Origin: JBEOJY01 sp040275305
GTDB taxonomy: Bacteria > Pseudomonadota > Alphaproteobacteria > UBA9219
Assembly (NCBI GenBank): GCA_040275305.1
Contig: JBEOJY010000010.1
Span: 1 to 64,000 of the forward strand
Length of the DNA: 64,000 bases
Reading direction: 5' to 3'
In this document: positions 17,875-26,335 of the stretch, one piece after another
Position numbering within the stretch: the first letter of the stretch is position 1
How the letters are laid out: every line of letters starts with the position of its first letter
Notes under the pieces: model-generated
What the model saw: the letters and a program-made list of their open reading frames with translations, nothing else
Databases searched by the model: none
Told to the model about the DNA's origin: nothing
Position numbers and translations under genes: made by a program

Positions 17875-19452
17875 TCAAATCGGCACCGCCTTCGGCTTGG
17901 TCGCCCGCAACCACCAGATAACGATCAAGCGCGTGACCATGATGGCCGAAAAGATCGAAGTGACGATGCCGATGGCCAGCGTCACCGCAAATCCTTTCAC
18001 AGGGCCAGAGCCAAACATAAACAACAGCGCAGAGGCAATGAGCGTCGTCATATTCGCGTCGATGATGGCCGACAACGCGCGGCTATAGCCAGCGTCGATT
18101 GACGGAACTGGCGAGCGTCCCGCCGCCTGCTCCTCGCGAATGCGCTCAAACACAAGCACGTTGGCATCCAACGCCGTCGCGATGGTCAGCACGATGCCCG
18201 CAATGCCAGGCAACGTCAGCGTCGCCTGCAGAATCGACAGCACCGCGAACATCATAGCGATATTGAACATCAAGGCGACAACGCCAAAGATCCCCAGAAG
18301 CCCATAACTCAGCACGAAAAACACGACCACCAGAGCAAGGCCGACAAGGCTCGCCATCGCGCCCGCCTTGATCGAATCCGCGCCAAGCCCCGGCCCGACC
18401 GTCCTTTCCTCCAGCACCTTGATCGGCGCGGGCAGCGCGCCCGCGCGAAGCAACAGCGCGAGATCCTGCGCAGACTGCGTGGTAAAATGCCCGGAAATCT
18501 GGCCGCTGCCGCCCAGAATCGGCTCGCGGATCACCGGCGCGGAAATCACCTTGTTATCAAGCACGATAGCGAACAAATGCCCGACATTCTGTCGCGTGGC
18601 ATCGCCGAAACGCCGCGCGCCCGCCGCATCGAACCGGAAGCTCACGACCGCAGCGCCCTCATGGAACGAAGGTTGCGCATCGACCAGCGTATCGCCCGAC
18701 ACCATGATGCGCTTCTGCACAACCAGCGAACGCCCATCCGCTTCGGCGGAAGGCAACAGTTCCGTCCCCGGCGGCAAGCGTCCAGAATCCGGCATCGCGC
18801 TCGCCGTCTCGTCAACAAGCCGGAAAGTCAGCTTGGCGGTCTGGCCCAAAAGCTTCTTGATATGCTCAGGATCGTCAAGGCCCGGCAATTGCACAAGTAT
18901 CCTGTTTTCGCCCTGACGCTGGATCGACGGTTCGCGCGTACCGCTCTCGTCGATGCGGCGACGCACGATCTCGACCGATTGATCCATCGCGGAACGCTTG
19001 CGTTCAACGATTTTCTCAGGTGTCATACGCGCGGTAAACGTGCCCTGTTCCTCGACAACCTCCAGTTCGTGATCCATGTTGCGCAACACGTCCTTCACGC
19101 GCTGAACCTGCGAAACATCTAAAAGTTTGAATTTCACGGCATCGCCCACAAGAGCGAGCCCGGTATAGCCGATCTTGTCGCCCTTCGCAGCACGCAGCTC
19201 CGTCCTGATCTGATCCACCAAAGCCTGACGCTTTTCGTCGATCACGACCTCCGTCGCGACCTCCAACAGCAAATGCGACCCGCCGCGCAGATCAAGCCCA
19301 AGATTAACCCCCTGCGTCGGAAGAAAGGACGGAACATGCTGCGCGAGCCACTCGCGCGAGGAACGATCCAAAGCGTTGGGCGCGGCGTACAACACGCCAA
19401 GTGCGCAAAGCGCGACAATCAGAATAACTTTCCAGCGTTCGATATAAATCAT
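17875..19452 (-). CDS. secD: Protein translocase subunit SecD
   Basis: A 525-aa inner-membrane subunit of the SecDF-YajC complex that uses the proton gradient to assist export through SecYEG. It has the N-terminal helix (residues 8-25), then the D1 motif GLDLRGGSHLLLEV (residues 51-64), a large periplasmic P1 domain, and the six-helix RND-like membrane domain containing TLPGIAGIVLTIATALDANVLVFERIRE with the conserved D-A-N. Its length is normal for an unfused SecD. It lies 6 bp downstream of yajC, as expected. SecF, which usually follows, is absent from this locus: the next feature is a repeat element and then htpG. Confidence 0.95.
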   Translation of the reverse strand: MIYIERWKVILIVALCALGVLYAAPNALDRSSREWLAQHVPSFLPTQGVNLGLDLRGGSHLLLEVATEVVIDEKRQALVDQIRTELRAAKGDKIGYTGLALVGDAVKFKLLDVSQVQRVKDVLRNMDHELEVVEEQGTFTARMTPEKIVERKRSAMDQSVEIVRRRIDESGTREPSIQRQGENRILVQLPGLDDPEHIKKLLGQTAKLTFRLVDETASAMPDSGRLPPGTELLPSAEADGRSLVVQKRIMVSGDTLVDAQPSFHEGAAVVSFRFDAAGARRFGDATRQNVGHLFAIVLDNKVISAPVIREPILGGSGQISGHFTTQSAQDLALLLRAGALPAPIKVLEERTVGPGLGADSIKAGAMASLVGLALVVVFFVLSYGLLGIFGVVALMFNIAMMFAVLSILQATLTLPGIAGIVLTIATALDANVLVFERIREEQAAGRSPVPSIDAGYSRALSAIIDANMTTLIASALLFMFGSGPVKGFAVTLAIGIVTSIFSAIMVTRLIVIWWLRATKPKAVPI

Positions 19453-19458
19453 GACAAC

Positions 19459-19881
19459 CTACTTCGCCTCCTTGCCCGAACCCGCGCGTGGTGCCTCGCC
19501 GTCATTGGCAACCACCGGTTCGGTCTTGGCCTCAAGGCTTGTGATGGTCGAACGCCTGACCTTCACGCGCACATTGTCTGCAATTTCGACAATCAGATAA
19601 TCATCGCCGTCAAGCTTGTGAATGGTCCCGACAATACCGCCACCCGTCACCACGCGATCCCCGCGCCGCAAACTTTTAAGCATGGTGTCGTGCTGAGCCA
19701 ATTGCTTCTGCTGCGGACGGATCAACAGGACGTAAAAAACTGCAAAGATTAAAAAAAGCGGCAGAAAATTCATCAGGCTGGCATAGCCGCCCCCCCCGCC
19801 CCCCGGTGGACTGACAGGCCCCGTCGCGACAGCCTCCTGCGCATGGACAACTGAAATAAGGAGTGAGCTAGGATCGAACAT
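19459..19881 (-). CDS. yajC: Preprotein translocase subunit YajC
   Basis: A 140-aa single-pass membrane protein of the SecDF-YajC complex. A glycine run (PPGGGGGGY) precedes the single transmembrane helix LPLFLIFAVFYVLLIRPQQK, then the cytoplasmic fold with LRRGDRVVTGGGIVGTI. I use the ATG at 19881 because GAGG lies 9 bases upstream; the in-frame ATG 15 bases earlier overlaps that ribosome-binding site. The C-terminal tail is longer and more charged than in E. coli YajC. Cotranscribed with secD. Confidence 0.93.
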   Translation of the reverse strand: MFDPSSLLISVVHAQEAVATGPVSPPGGGGGGYASLMNFLPLFLIFAVFYVLLIRPQQKQLAQHDTMLKSLRRGDRVVTGGGIVGTIHKLDGDDYLIVEIADNVRVKVRRSTITSLEAKTEPVVANDGEAPRAGSGKEAK

Positions 19882-20094
19882 AGTTGATAACCTCATAAGA
19901 ACAAAAAATCACGTCTCGCCAGCTCTGACTATAGCGGCGTTTTTTTTCGCGCAACAGACCGAATATTTCTTCATACAGCCGCATAACTGTAACAATCATC
20001 CTTGCCACATCGCATCAGAGACGGCATACTCCCTCCAGACTGCCGCATACCCCTCCCTTAACATGCTGCCCCCCTCTTTTTGTCAGGATCTCCT

Positions 20095-20802
20095 ATGATC
20101 GATATACGCAATGCCATAGTTGGATCAGTATTTGCCGCAATCCTCATGATCGCGGCAGCGCAGCCAAACCAGGCCCACGCCGCCGTCGCAGGAATGCCAT
20201 GCGACCAGTCAGAAATTGGGAAAACAGAAATTGACGATAACCATCAAGGCATTATTGGCTGTCTTAAAACAGACGACAAGTCGAAACAAATATGGAAGGG
20301 ATGGGGAGGAACTCGCGTTTTCTCACTAACCTGCGAAGACTGGGAAGAATCTGGATTCGAAAACAAATATAACTGCATCACAGATGGCAAATGGCATCTT
20401 GTCTATGTCAACGACGCAAACGGCAAAACCACCTTTGGGAACTACAAGGAATTCATCGAATACGTGCAAAACGGAGCCGATGTGAAGAACGCCGACGCAG
20501 GGGGCATACACCACTGCGAAGTAGTTTCATGGCAAAACAACATGGCGTCATGCTTCGGCGGCTTTCGCATGGCGGGAGAAGTCATGTACAACTTTGACGG
20601 AACGAACAAGGTAGGAAGCAACGGCGTAGACCCTGCCTACTACCTGGGAGCCGCGGTAAGACGATCGGATGGAAACAGAGTGAACGGCAACATCATGGCC
20701 GTTCCAGCCGGAACGCAGGATCGCGGAAACATGGCGATCAAAGCCTTCATGCGTCCCACAGCGACCGATGCTACAGGACTAAGATGGTTCGTCAGATTCT
20801 AG
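20095..20802 (+). CDS. Secreted cysteine-containing hypothetical protein
   Basis: A 235-aa exported protein. The signal peptide (IVGSVFAAILMIAAAQPNQAHA, cleavage after AHA) is clear. The start is ATG 20095, with AGGA ten bases upstream; a TTG 15 bases earlier gives the longest frame but has no support. The mature part has about six cysteines (CDQSE, IGCL, LTCEDW, YNCITDGKW, HHCEV, SCFGGF), spaced for disulfides, and repeated short aromatic segments. I do not recognise the family. It overlaps the convergent phosphoribosyltransferase gene by 11 bp at the 3' end. Confidence 0.6.
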   Translation: MIDIRNAIVGSVFAAILMIAAAQPNQAHAAVAGMPCDQSEIGKTEIDDNHQGIIGCLKTDDKSKQIWKGWGGTRVFSLTCEDWEESGFENKYNCITDGKWHLVYVNDANGKTTFGNYKEFIEYVQNGADVKNADAGGIHHCEVVSWQNNMASCFGGFRMAGEVMYNFDGTNKVGSNGVDPAYYLGAAVRRSDGNRVNGNIMAVPAGTQDRGNMAIKAFMRPTATDATGLRWFVRF

Positions 20803-21256
20803 AGCGCGTCAAGCGGTTGTCGACACGCCGGCATTCTTTTTCCCAAGGGAATTCCGGCGCGCACGCAACGTTTTTCTGCGCATAATAATCAGGTTCAAAC
20901 CGTGACGCTTCAGTGACATACAAAGCCGCCGTCCGCACCTCATTGCCGAAAGCCTCAAGCATAGCCTTGGCTCCCCGCGTGCTGCGCCCGCTTTCAAGGC
21001 AGTCCTCAACCAGCAGAAGCTTTTTCCCGCAAGGCATCGGCTCCGGCCTGTCATAGGCGACCAGTCTGGTCCTTTCTGCGTCTTCGTAAGCCATCCCGAC
21101 GCTCAGCAACCGCTTGACGCCCAAAACATCCGATAACAGCCTCGAAGGAATCCATCCGCCCCGCGCCAGCCCCACCAGAAAGTCAGGAAAAAATCCGTCA
21201 TCTTTGACCTTCCGGCCCAACTGCGCCGCCGCCTCCATAACGTCATGAAACAACAT
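20792..21256 (-). CDS. Phosphoribosyltransferase family protein (Gpt-like)
   Basis: A 154-aa type I phosphoribosyltransferase. The PRPP-binding loop is LLLVEDCLESGRSTRG (about residues 80-95), with the two acidic residues E-D before it, and the substrate-side segment is VGLARGGWIPSRLLSD near residue 28. This size and the RGGW segment fit xanthine-guanine phosphoribosyltransferases or the archaeal Gpt-like group, which salvage purine bases; a regulatory PRTase is also possible. A strong ribosome-binding site (GGGAGGG) precedes the ATG. It is convergent with the secreted protein gene and divergent from rpmF. Confidence 0.78.
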   Translation of the reverse strand: MLFHDVMEAAAQLGRKVKDDGFFPDFLVGLARGGWIPSRLLSDVLGVKRLLSVGMAYEDAERTRLVAYDRPEPMPCGKKLLLVEDCLESGRSTRGAKAMLEAFGNEVRTAALYVTEASRFEPDYYAQKNVACAPEFPWEKECRRVDNRLTRSRI

Positions 21257-21444
21257 CTTTTCCCTCCCAGACCTAGCAAAAACACAACATTAACCATATG
21301 TTGCGCCAACGAACCACCCTATGTTTTGGGCCATTCCCTTTTTCCCTTGCATTTTCCCCGGATTTCCCTCAAAAGAACCCCCGAATGTGTGGCGTCCTAG
21401 ACACTCAAAGGAAAGCCGCTTTAGTTTATTGTGAGAGATTGACC

Positions 21445-21630
21445 ATGGCCGTCCCCAAAAGAAAAACCTCCAAATCCGTTCGCAATATGCGTCGTGCGCA
21501 CCATGCGCTCAAGGCGAAGAACTCCATTGAATGCCCCAATTGCGGCGAGCCTAAAATGCCGCACAACGTCTGTGGCGCATGCGGCCACTATAACGGTCGT
21601 GCCACAAAAATCTCGGCAAAGAGCGAATAG
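21445..21630 (+). CDS. rpmF: Ribosomal protein bL32
   Basis: A 61-aa protein of the large ribosomal subunit. It starts MAVPKRKTSKS, as in nearly all bL32 proteins, and retains the zinc-ribbon cysteines CPNC and CGAC. The longer frame upstream (from 21298) is not used; the ATG at 21445 fits all relatives. It heads the conserved rpmF-plsX-fabH group, linking ribosome production to phospholipid synthesis. Confidence 0.97.
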   Translation: MAVPKRKTSKSVRNMRRAHHALKAKNSIECPNCGEPKMPHNVCGACGHYNGRATKISAKSE

Positions 21631-21679
21631 CATACTCTGAGGTAAAGTTCCGTCCGATCCCGTCCCGGGAGCCAATAGC

Positions 21680-22762
21680 ATGACTGCAAGCGCCGTAATC
21701 GCCTTGGATGCGATGGGCGGTGACCACGCGCCGGATTCTGTCGTGGAAGGCGCGGCGGTTGCGCGCGAACGCCATCCCGGCGTGAAGTTCCTCATGTTCG
21801 GAGACGAACAAAGGATCATCCCCTTACTTGACCGCCATGCCGCGCTGCGCGCCGTCACGGAACTGTGCCACACGCCGGAAGTCATCGACGGCAACCTCAA
21901 ACCGTCGCTCGCGCTGCGTCAGGGCCGTAACTCCAGTATGCGGCTTGCCATCAACGCCGTCGCCAAGGGAGACGCCTCAAGCGTCGTATCGGCTGGCAAT
22001 ACCGGAGCGCTGATGGCGCTCGCGAAATTCGTGCTCAAGACCTTGCCCGGCATCGACCGCCCCGCCATCGCCTCGCTTCTCCCGTCGCGCGTCGGCGAAA
22101 GCGTCATGCTCGACCTTGGCGGCAACGTCGAATGCGATGCTGAAAACCTCGTGCAATTCGCCCTAATGGGGGCCATCTTCTGCCGCGCGGTTCTGGGCAT
22201 CAGCGACCCCACGATCGGCCTCCTGAACATCGGCACGGAGGAGCTGAAAGGCCACGACGAATTGCGCGCAGCCGCCTCGATTCTGCGCGAGCGCCAACTC
22301 CCCGGCAGCTTTTACGGGTTTATCGAAGGTAACGACATCCCAGCCGGAACAGTCGATGTGGTCGTAGCCGACGGCTTCAGTGGCAACATCGCGCTCAAAA
22401 CGCTCGAAGGAACCGCGCAATTGATGGCCTATTTCACGCAACAGGCCTTCCGCTCCTCGTTTTGGGCGCAAGTTGGCTACCTGTTCGCGCGTGGTGCGAT
22501 CCGCCGCCTGAAAATGCGCATTGATCCGCGTCGTTACAACGGCGCGATGTTTCTGGGACTTCAAGGCGTCTGCGTCAAAAGCCATGGCGGAGCGGACCGG
22601 GACGGCTTTGCCAACGCCATCGACGTCGCCTACGATCTTGTCGAGCGCCGCTTTAACGAACGCATTGGCGAAGAGCTGGCACGGCACTACGGAGCGTCTC
22701 CCGACATGATGCCAAACGACAATGATGCGACATTCTTGTCCGTGGAATCGAAAGGCCCGTGA
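21680..22762 (+). CDS. plsX: Phosphate acyltransferase PlsX
   Basis: A 360-aa peripheral membrane enzyme that converts acyl-ACP to acyl-phosphate, the first step of phospholipid synthesis by PlsXY. The signature IALDAMGGDHAPDSVVEGA opens the protein. It is followed by SAGNTGALMALAKFVLKTLPGI, GNVECDAENLVQFA and DGFSGNIALKTLEGTA, all hallmarks of PlsX. GGGAG lies upstream of the ATG. It ends directly against the fabH start (TGA then ATG), which implies coupling. Confidence 0.97.
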   Translation: MTASAVIALDAMGGDHAPDSVVEGAAVARERHPGVKFLMFGDEQRIIPLLDRHAALRAVTELCHTPEVIDGNLKPSLALRQGRNSSMRLAINAVAKGDASSVVSAGNTGALMALAKFVLKTLPGIDRPAIASLLPSRVGESVMLDLGGNVECDAENLVQFALMGAIFCRAVLGISDPTIGLLNIGTEELKGHDELRAAASILRERQLPGSFYGFIEGNDIPAGTVDVVVADGFSGNIALKTLEGTAQLMAYFTQQAFRSSFWAQVGYLFARGAIRRLKMRIDPRRYNGAMFLGLQGVCVKSHGGADRDGFANAIDVAYDLVERRFNERIGEELARHYGASPDMMPNDNDATFLSVESKGP

Positions 22763-23752
22763 ATGACAGCCCCGCCGCGTACACTGCGTTCCGTCATTAA
22801 GGGCTGCGGAGGTTATCTTCCAGACAGGGTCGTCACCAACGACGAACTGGCCAAACGTGTCGAAACCTCCGATGAATGGATCATGCGCCGCACGGGCATC
22901 CGCCGCCGCCACATCGCAGCGCCCGGCCAGTTCACCTCGGATCTCGCCGTCAACGCCGCTCGCGCCGCGATCACGCAAGCTGGAATCGGCATCGACGCGA
23001 TCGACCTGATTATTGTCGCGACGACCACGCCCGATACCACCTTCCCGGCCACCGCCGCGCGCGTGCAAGCCAAGCTTGGAATTACAAAGGGCTTCGCCTT
23101 CGATGTGCAAGCCGTGTGCTCCGGCTTCGTCTACGCCATGACGGTGGCCGATAACTTTCTACGTCTAGGTCAAGCCAAAACTGCGCTCGTCATCGGCGCG
23201 GAAACGCTCTCGCGTCTCATCGACTGGGACGACCGCTCAACCTGCGTGCTGTTCGGCGACGGCGCGGGCGCAGTCGTGTTACAAACCGAAGAAGGAAGCG
23301 GCGACCTCACGGATCGCGGAGTTCTGTCAACCCACCTCCACACCGACGGCAGCCACTATGACGCGCTATGCACCGACGGAGGCCCTGGTTCGACTGGCGC
23401 CATCGGCCATATGCGCATGGACGGACAGGAAGTCTTCCGTAATGCCGTCGCCTGCCTGTCTTCGGTCGTGGACGAAGCGCTCACCGCGACAGGCCTCAAG
23501 GCCGAACAAATCGATTGGCTTGTGCCGCATCAAGCCAATATCCGCATTATCGACAGCACCGCGCAAAAACTCGCCATGCCGCCGGAGCGCGTAATTGTGA
23601 CCGTGGCCGACCACGCCAACACCTCGGCAGCGTCGATCCCGCTCGCGCTCTCCGTCGCCGTCAAGGATGGACGAGTAAAACAGGGACAAATCCTATTGCT
23701 CGACGCGATGGGCGGCGGCTTTACTTGGGGGGCTGTTATCTTAAGATGGTGA
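22763..23752 (+). CDS. fabH: Beta-ketoacyl-ACP synthase III FabH
   Basis: A 329-aa condensing enzyme that starts fatty-acid synthesis from acetyl-CoA and malonyl-ACP. The catalytic Cys is in FDVQAVCSGFVYAM (about residue 119), the His in DWLVPHQANIRII and the Asn in VTVADHANTSAASIP. These make the Cys-His-Asn triad. WIMRRTGIRRRHIA is the CoA-binding motif. Its length is standard. In many alphaproteobacteria ihfA and a merR gene follow directly; here they lie about 9 kb further on. Confidence 0.97.
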   Translation: MTAPPRTLRSVIKGCGGYLPDRVVTNDELAKRVETSDEWIMRRTGIRRRHIAAPGQFTSDLAVNAARAAITQAGIGIDAIDLIIVATTTPDTTFPATAARVQAKLGITKGFAFDVQAVCSGFVYAMTVADNFLRLGQAKTALVIGAETLSRLIDWDDRSTCVLFGDGAGAVVLQTEEGSGDLTDRGVLSTHLHTDGSHYDALCTDGGPGSTGAIGHMRMDGQEVFRNAVACLSSVVDEALTATGLKAEQIDWLVPHQANIRIIDSTAQKLAMPPERVIVTVADHANTSAASIPLALSVAVKDGRVKQGQILLLDAMGGGFTWGAVILRW

Positions 23753-23761
23753 CGAAAGCGG

Positions 23762-24532
23762 CTACCGGACAAACGGCTTCAGCGTGTCGTCCATATACCT
23801 CAACCACACGGATAAAATTCCTGTGATAGTGAACATCAGAAGAACCAGACCGCCCCAAATCTGGGCCGGCATGGTTACGAGAAAAAGCTGCACTTGCGGC
23901 AAAAGTTTCTGCATAATGCCCATCGACACGTACATCAACAGCCCCATCACGAAAAACGGCATAGCCATCTGCACGCCAAGGACAAAGCTCGTGTTCACCG
24001 CCTGAATAATGGCCTGAATCATATCGCCAAGCAGGGGAATCTCGCCGGGCGGAAAAACGTCGTAAATGGAAACAAGGCTACGCATCAAAAGATGATCAAG
24101 CCCCGTCACGAACAGGAGCGTAACGCCCGCGACGCTCAGAAACGCGCTCGGTAAAGGACTTTGCGTGGCAAGCGCAGGATTCAGCGCAGTGGCGTTTGAA
24201 AGCCCTGTCTGCAATCCGATGATCGAACCGGTAGCTTCAAGCGAGCTGACGACAAGGCGCAACAACGTCCCGAAAAAAATCCCTATCGCCGCCTCGACCA
24301 CCAAAAGCGTCGCGAGATCCGGCATCTGGGCCGGAAGCGACGGAAGACGCGGCAGCAAAGGCCCCACCAGCAAAAAACACATCGCCATCGCGAACATCAT
24401 GCGTACGCGGGACGGGACATAAGCTTCGCCGATCCCCGGAAACAGCATCAGCATCGTGCCAAGCCGCGTGAACACGAGAAGATAGGCGAAGACATGTCCA
24501 GAAAGCGCATGATCGAGATTGAAGCTCGTCAT
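23762..24532 (-). CDS. fliR: Flagellar biosynthesis protein FliR
   Basis: A 256-aa inner-membrane component of the flagellar type III export gate, which assembles with FliP and FliQ. Six hydrophobic helices are visible. The family motifs are present: FTRLGTMLMLFPGIGEAYVP near residue 22, FGTLLRLVVSSLEATGSIIGLQTGLS and then QMAMPFFVMGLLMYVSMGIM. It follows fliQ with a 10-bp gap on the minus strand and converges on fabH with a gap of 9 bp. No other flagellar gene is near; flhB, which often follows fliR, is not here. Confidence 0.93.
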   Translation of the reverse strand: MTSFNLDHALSGHVFAYLLVFTRLGTMLMLFPGIGEAYVPSRVRMMFAMAMCFLLVGPLLPRLPSLPAQMPDLATLLVVEAAIGIFFGTLLRLVVSSLEATGSIIGLQTGLSNATALNPALATQSPLPSAFLSVAGVTLLFVTGLDHLLMRSLVSIYDVFPPGEIPLLGDMIQAIIQAVNTSFVLGVQMAMPFFVMGLLMYVSMGIMQKLLPQVQLFLVTMPAQIWGGLVLLMFTITGILSVWLRYMDDTLKPFVR

Positions 24533-24542
24533 GGCGCCCGAC

Positions 24543-24818
24543 TCAATTCGCCATGCCGATCTGCACGATGCGATCGGAAATCATGTTCGTAAATCCTCCA
24601 AGCGTGGACATCATGAACGGCAGAAGCCAGATCGTCAGCCCAAAAATCACCAGCATCTTGGGAATGAAAGTCAACGTCATCTCCTGAATCTGCGTCACAG
24701 TCTGGATCAACGACACGATAATGCCAACGACAAGGCCCGCCAGAAGGATCGGACCTACCACCTTGAGCATCACGAGAATCGACTCGCGGCAAATTTCGAT
24801 GACTTCAGCTTCGTTCAT
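24543..24818 (-). CDS. fliQ: Flagellar biosynthesis protein FliQ
   Basis: A 91-aa membrane protein of the flagellar export gate with two helices (MLKVVGPILLAGLVVGIIVS and MLVIFGLTIWLLPFMM) and the conserved QTVTQIQEMTLTFIPK between them. The start MNEAEVIEIC at 24818 agrees with family starts; an ATG nine bases upstream is the alternative. The frame stays open further upstream, but there it translates a dispersed repeat (24835-24950), not FliQ sequence. That repeat lies right in the leader and may affect expression. Confidence 0.93.
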   Translation of the reverse strand: MNEAEVIEICRESILVMLKVVGPILLAGLVVGIIVSLIQTVTQIQEMTLTFIPKMLVIFGLTIWLLPFMMSTLGGFTNMISDRIVQIGMAN

Positions 24819-24834
24819 GGCATCCATTGAGGAC

Positions 24835-24950
24835 GGCGTGATTCCCTCTCCCTTGCGGGGAGGGCTAGGGTGGGGGAGATTCAGCAAGCAGAATACAGGG
24901 ATCAGCGATCAGAATCTTGCCGCAGCGTTGCCTGATACCTGATACCTATT
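24835..24950. repeat. Family D repeat, copy lacking its right end
   Basis: Left arm with CCCTCTCCCTTGCGGGGAGG then GGTGGGGG and the internal segment TTCAGCAAGCAGAATAC. It matches the left two thirds of the 184-bp family D unit, but the right inverted end is missing. It ends close to the pncC 3' end and starts 17 bp upstream of the fliQ ATG. Confidence 0.72.
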
Positions 24951-24997
24951 TTCCGCCTCTGAACCCTACACCATCGCGCCGCGCAAAGCCACTTCCG

Positions 24998-25495
24998 TTA
25001 TCCTTCGGATTCCCCCTGCGCCTCCAACAAACGCAACGCCTCCGCAACCGCTTGCGCGCGTACAGCATCGCGGTCGCCGCGAAATTCGCAGCGCTCGTGA
25101 AACAAAACCCCGGCGCGCGTAGCCAGCCCGAGATAGACCAACCCGACAGGCTTACCCGGCATCGCGCCAGAGGGCCCCGCAATGCCAGTCACTGAAACAG
25201 CCACATCAGCCAGCGAGAAAGCCAACGCCCCCCGCGCCATCGCTTCAGCAGTCTGGGAGCTAACCGCCCCAAAATTGTCAAGAATCTCCAGCATCACGCC
25301 AAGAACCTCCGTTTTGGCTTCGTTGCTATACGTGACAAACCCACGCTCGAAAACCTCGGACGCCCCCGGAATCTGCGTCAAGGCCGCCGCAACCAACCCG
25401 CCCGTGCACGACTCCGCAGTCGCGATTCGCCACCGTCTCCGCGCATAAGACGAAATGATAGCCCGCGCCAAATCATGAACTTCGGAAGGAAACAT
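24998..25495 (-). CDS. pncC: Nicotinamide-nucleotide amidase (CinA C-terminal domain)
   Basis: A 165-aa stand-alone CinA-C domain enzyme that deamidates NMN to nicotinate mononucleotide in pyridine-nucleotide salvage. The motif TAESCTGGLVAAALT (residues 25-39) carries the catalytic serine, followed by GFVTYSNEAKTEVLGV and VSVTGIAGPSGAMPGKPVGL, all diagnostic. It lacks the N-terminal molybdopterin-like domain of full CinA. The start MFPSEVHD at 25495 matches the family; the longer frame to 25552 adds 19 unlike residues. Confidence 0.92.
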   Translation of the reverse strand: MFPSEVHDLARAIISSYARRRWRIATAESCTGGLVAAALTQIPGASEVFERGFVTYSNEAKTEVLGVMLEILDNFGAVSSQTAEAMARGALAFSLADVAVSVTGIAGPSGAMPGKPVGLVYLGLATRAGVLFHERCEFRGDRDAVRAQAVAEALRLLEAQGESEG

Positions 25496-25606
25496 AAAAG
25501 TACCAGAGTAACGGAAAAACCAAATATCGGACGATCCCCCGTCTCCTGACAAGCGAGATTTGTAAAGCCTGTTGCAGTCTCGCGGAGTCTGCTACGCTTT
25601 TGCCGC

Positions 25607-26335
25607 ATGATCGACACGCAGCAACCCCTCGCCCTGCGCCCCCATATCCTCGTCGTGGACGACGACGAGCGTCTGCGCGGCCTTTTGCGCCGCTACCTAA
25701 GCGAACAAGGCTACGTCGTCACAACGGCGGGCAATGCCGCCAATGCAAGGGCCAAACTGCAAACGCTCGACTGCGACCTGATGGTGCTCGACATCATGAT
25801 GCCGGGCGAAAACGGACTGGACCTAACCCGCTCCTTACGCGAAACATCGAAAGACAAATCGCCACGCCAGCTTCCGATCCTGCTGCTGACCGCGCGCGGC
25901 GAAGCGGATGACCGCATCGAAGGCTTCGAGCTTGGCGCAGACGATTACCTGCTCAAACCCTTCGAGCCACGCGAGCTTCTGTTGCGCATCAACGCCATTC
26001 TGCGCCGGGTGCGAAAAACGATGCCAGCCCAGCAAACAACGCTTGTCTTCGGACCATGGCGTTACGATCCCTCGCGCGACGAACTGCGCAACGGCGGCTC
26101 CGTCATCCGCCTGTCGGGCATGGAAGCCAACCTCATGCGCCTGCTGGCCGCCGAACCCGGCATAGCTTTAAGCCGCGAAACGCTAGCCGAGCGCGGCAAA
26201 GGCGAGATCAACGAACGCACCATCGACGTGCAAGTCACGCGCCTGCGCCGCAAAATCGAGAGCGACCCCAAAAATCCGCGCTACCTCGTCACCATGCGCG
26301 GCGAAGGCTATATGTTGCTGCCGGAATCCCCATGA
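25607..26335 (+). CDS. ompR: OmpR-family response regulator
   Basis: A 242-aa response regulator. The receiver (residues 13-130) has acidic D18-D20, phospho-acceptor D62 in MVLDIMMPGENG and the lysine in GADDYLLKPFEPRELLLR, very close to OmpR. The winged-helix domain (residues 145-240) contains LRRKIESDPKNPRYLVTMRG, also OmpR-like. The stop overlaps the start of the histidine-kinase gene by 4 bases, so the pair is translated together. It probably controls envelope genes, including porins, in response to osmotic or envelope stress, as in other OmpR/EnvZ pairs. Confidence 0.9.
   Translation: MIDTQQPLALRPHILVVDDDERLRGLLRRYLSEQGYVVTTAGNAANARAKLQTLDCDLMVLDIMMPGENGLDLTRSLRETSKDKSPRQLPILLLTARGEADDRIEGFELGADDYLLKPFEPRELLLRINAILRRVRKTMPAQQTTLVFGPWRYDPSRDELRNGGSVIRLSGMEANLMRLLAAEPGIALSRETLAERGKGEINERTIDVQVTRLRRKIESDPKNPRYLVTMRGEGYMLLPESP

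Noticed and set aside
26056..26331. Extended N-terminus of the EnvZ-like kinase
   Set aside because: It lies in another frame of ompR; ATG 26332 overlaps the ompR stop in the usual ATGA way.
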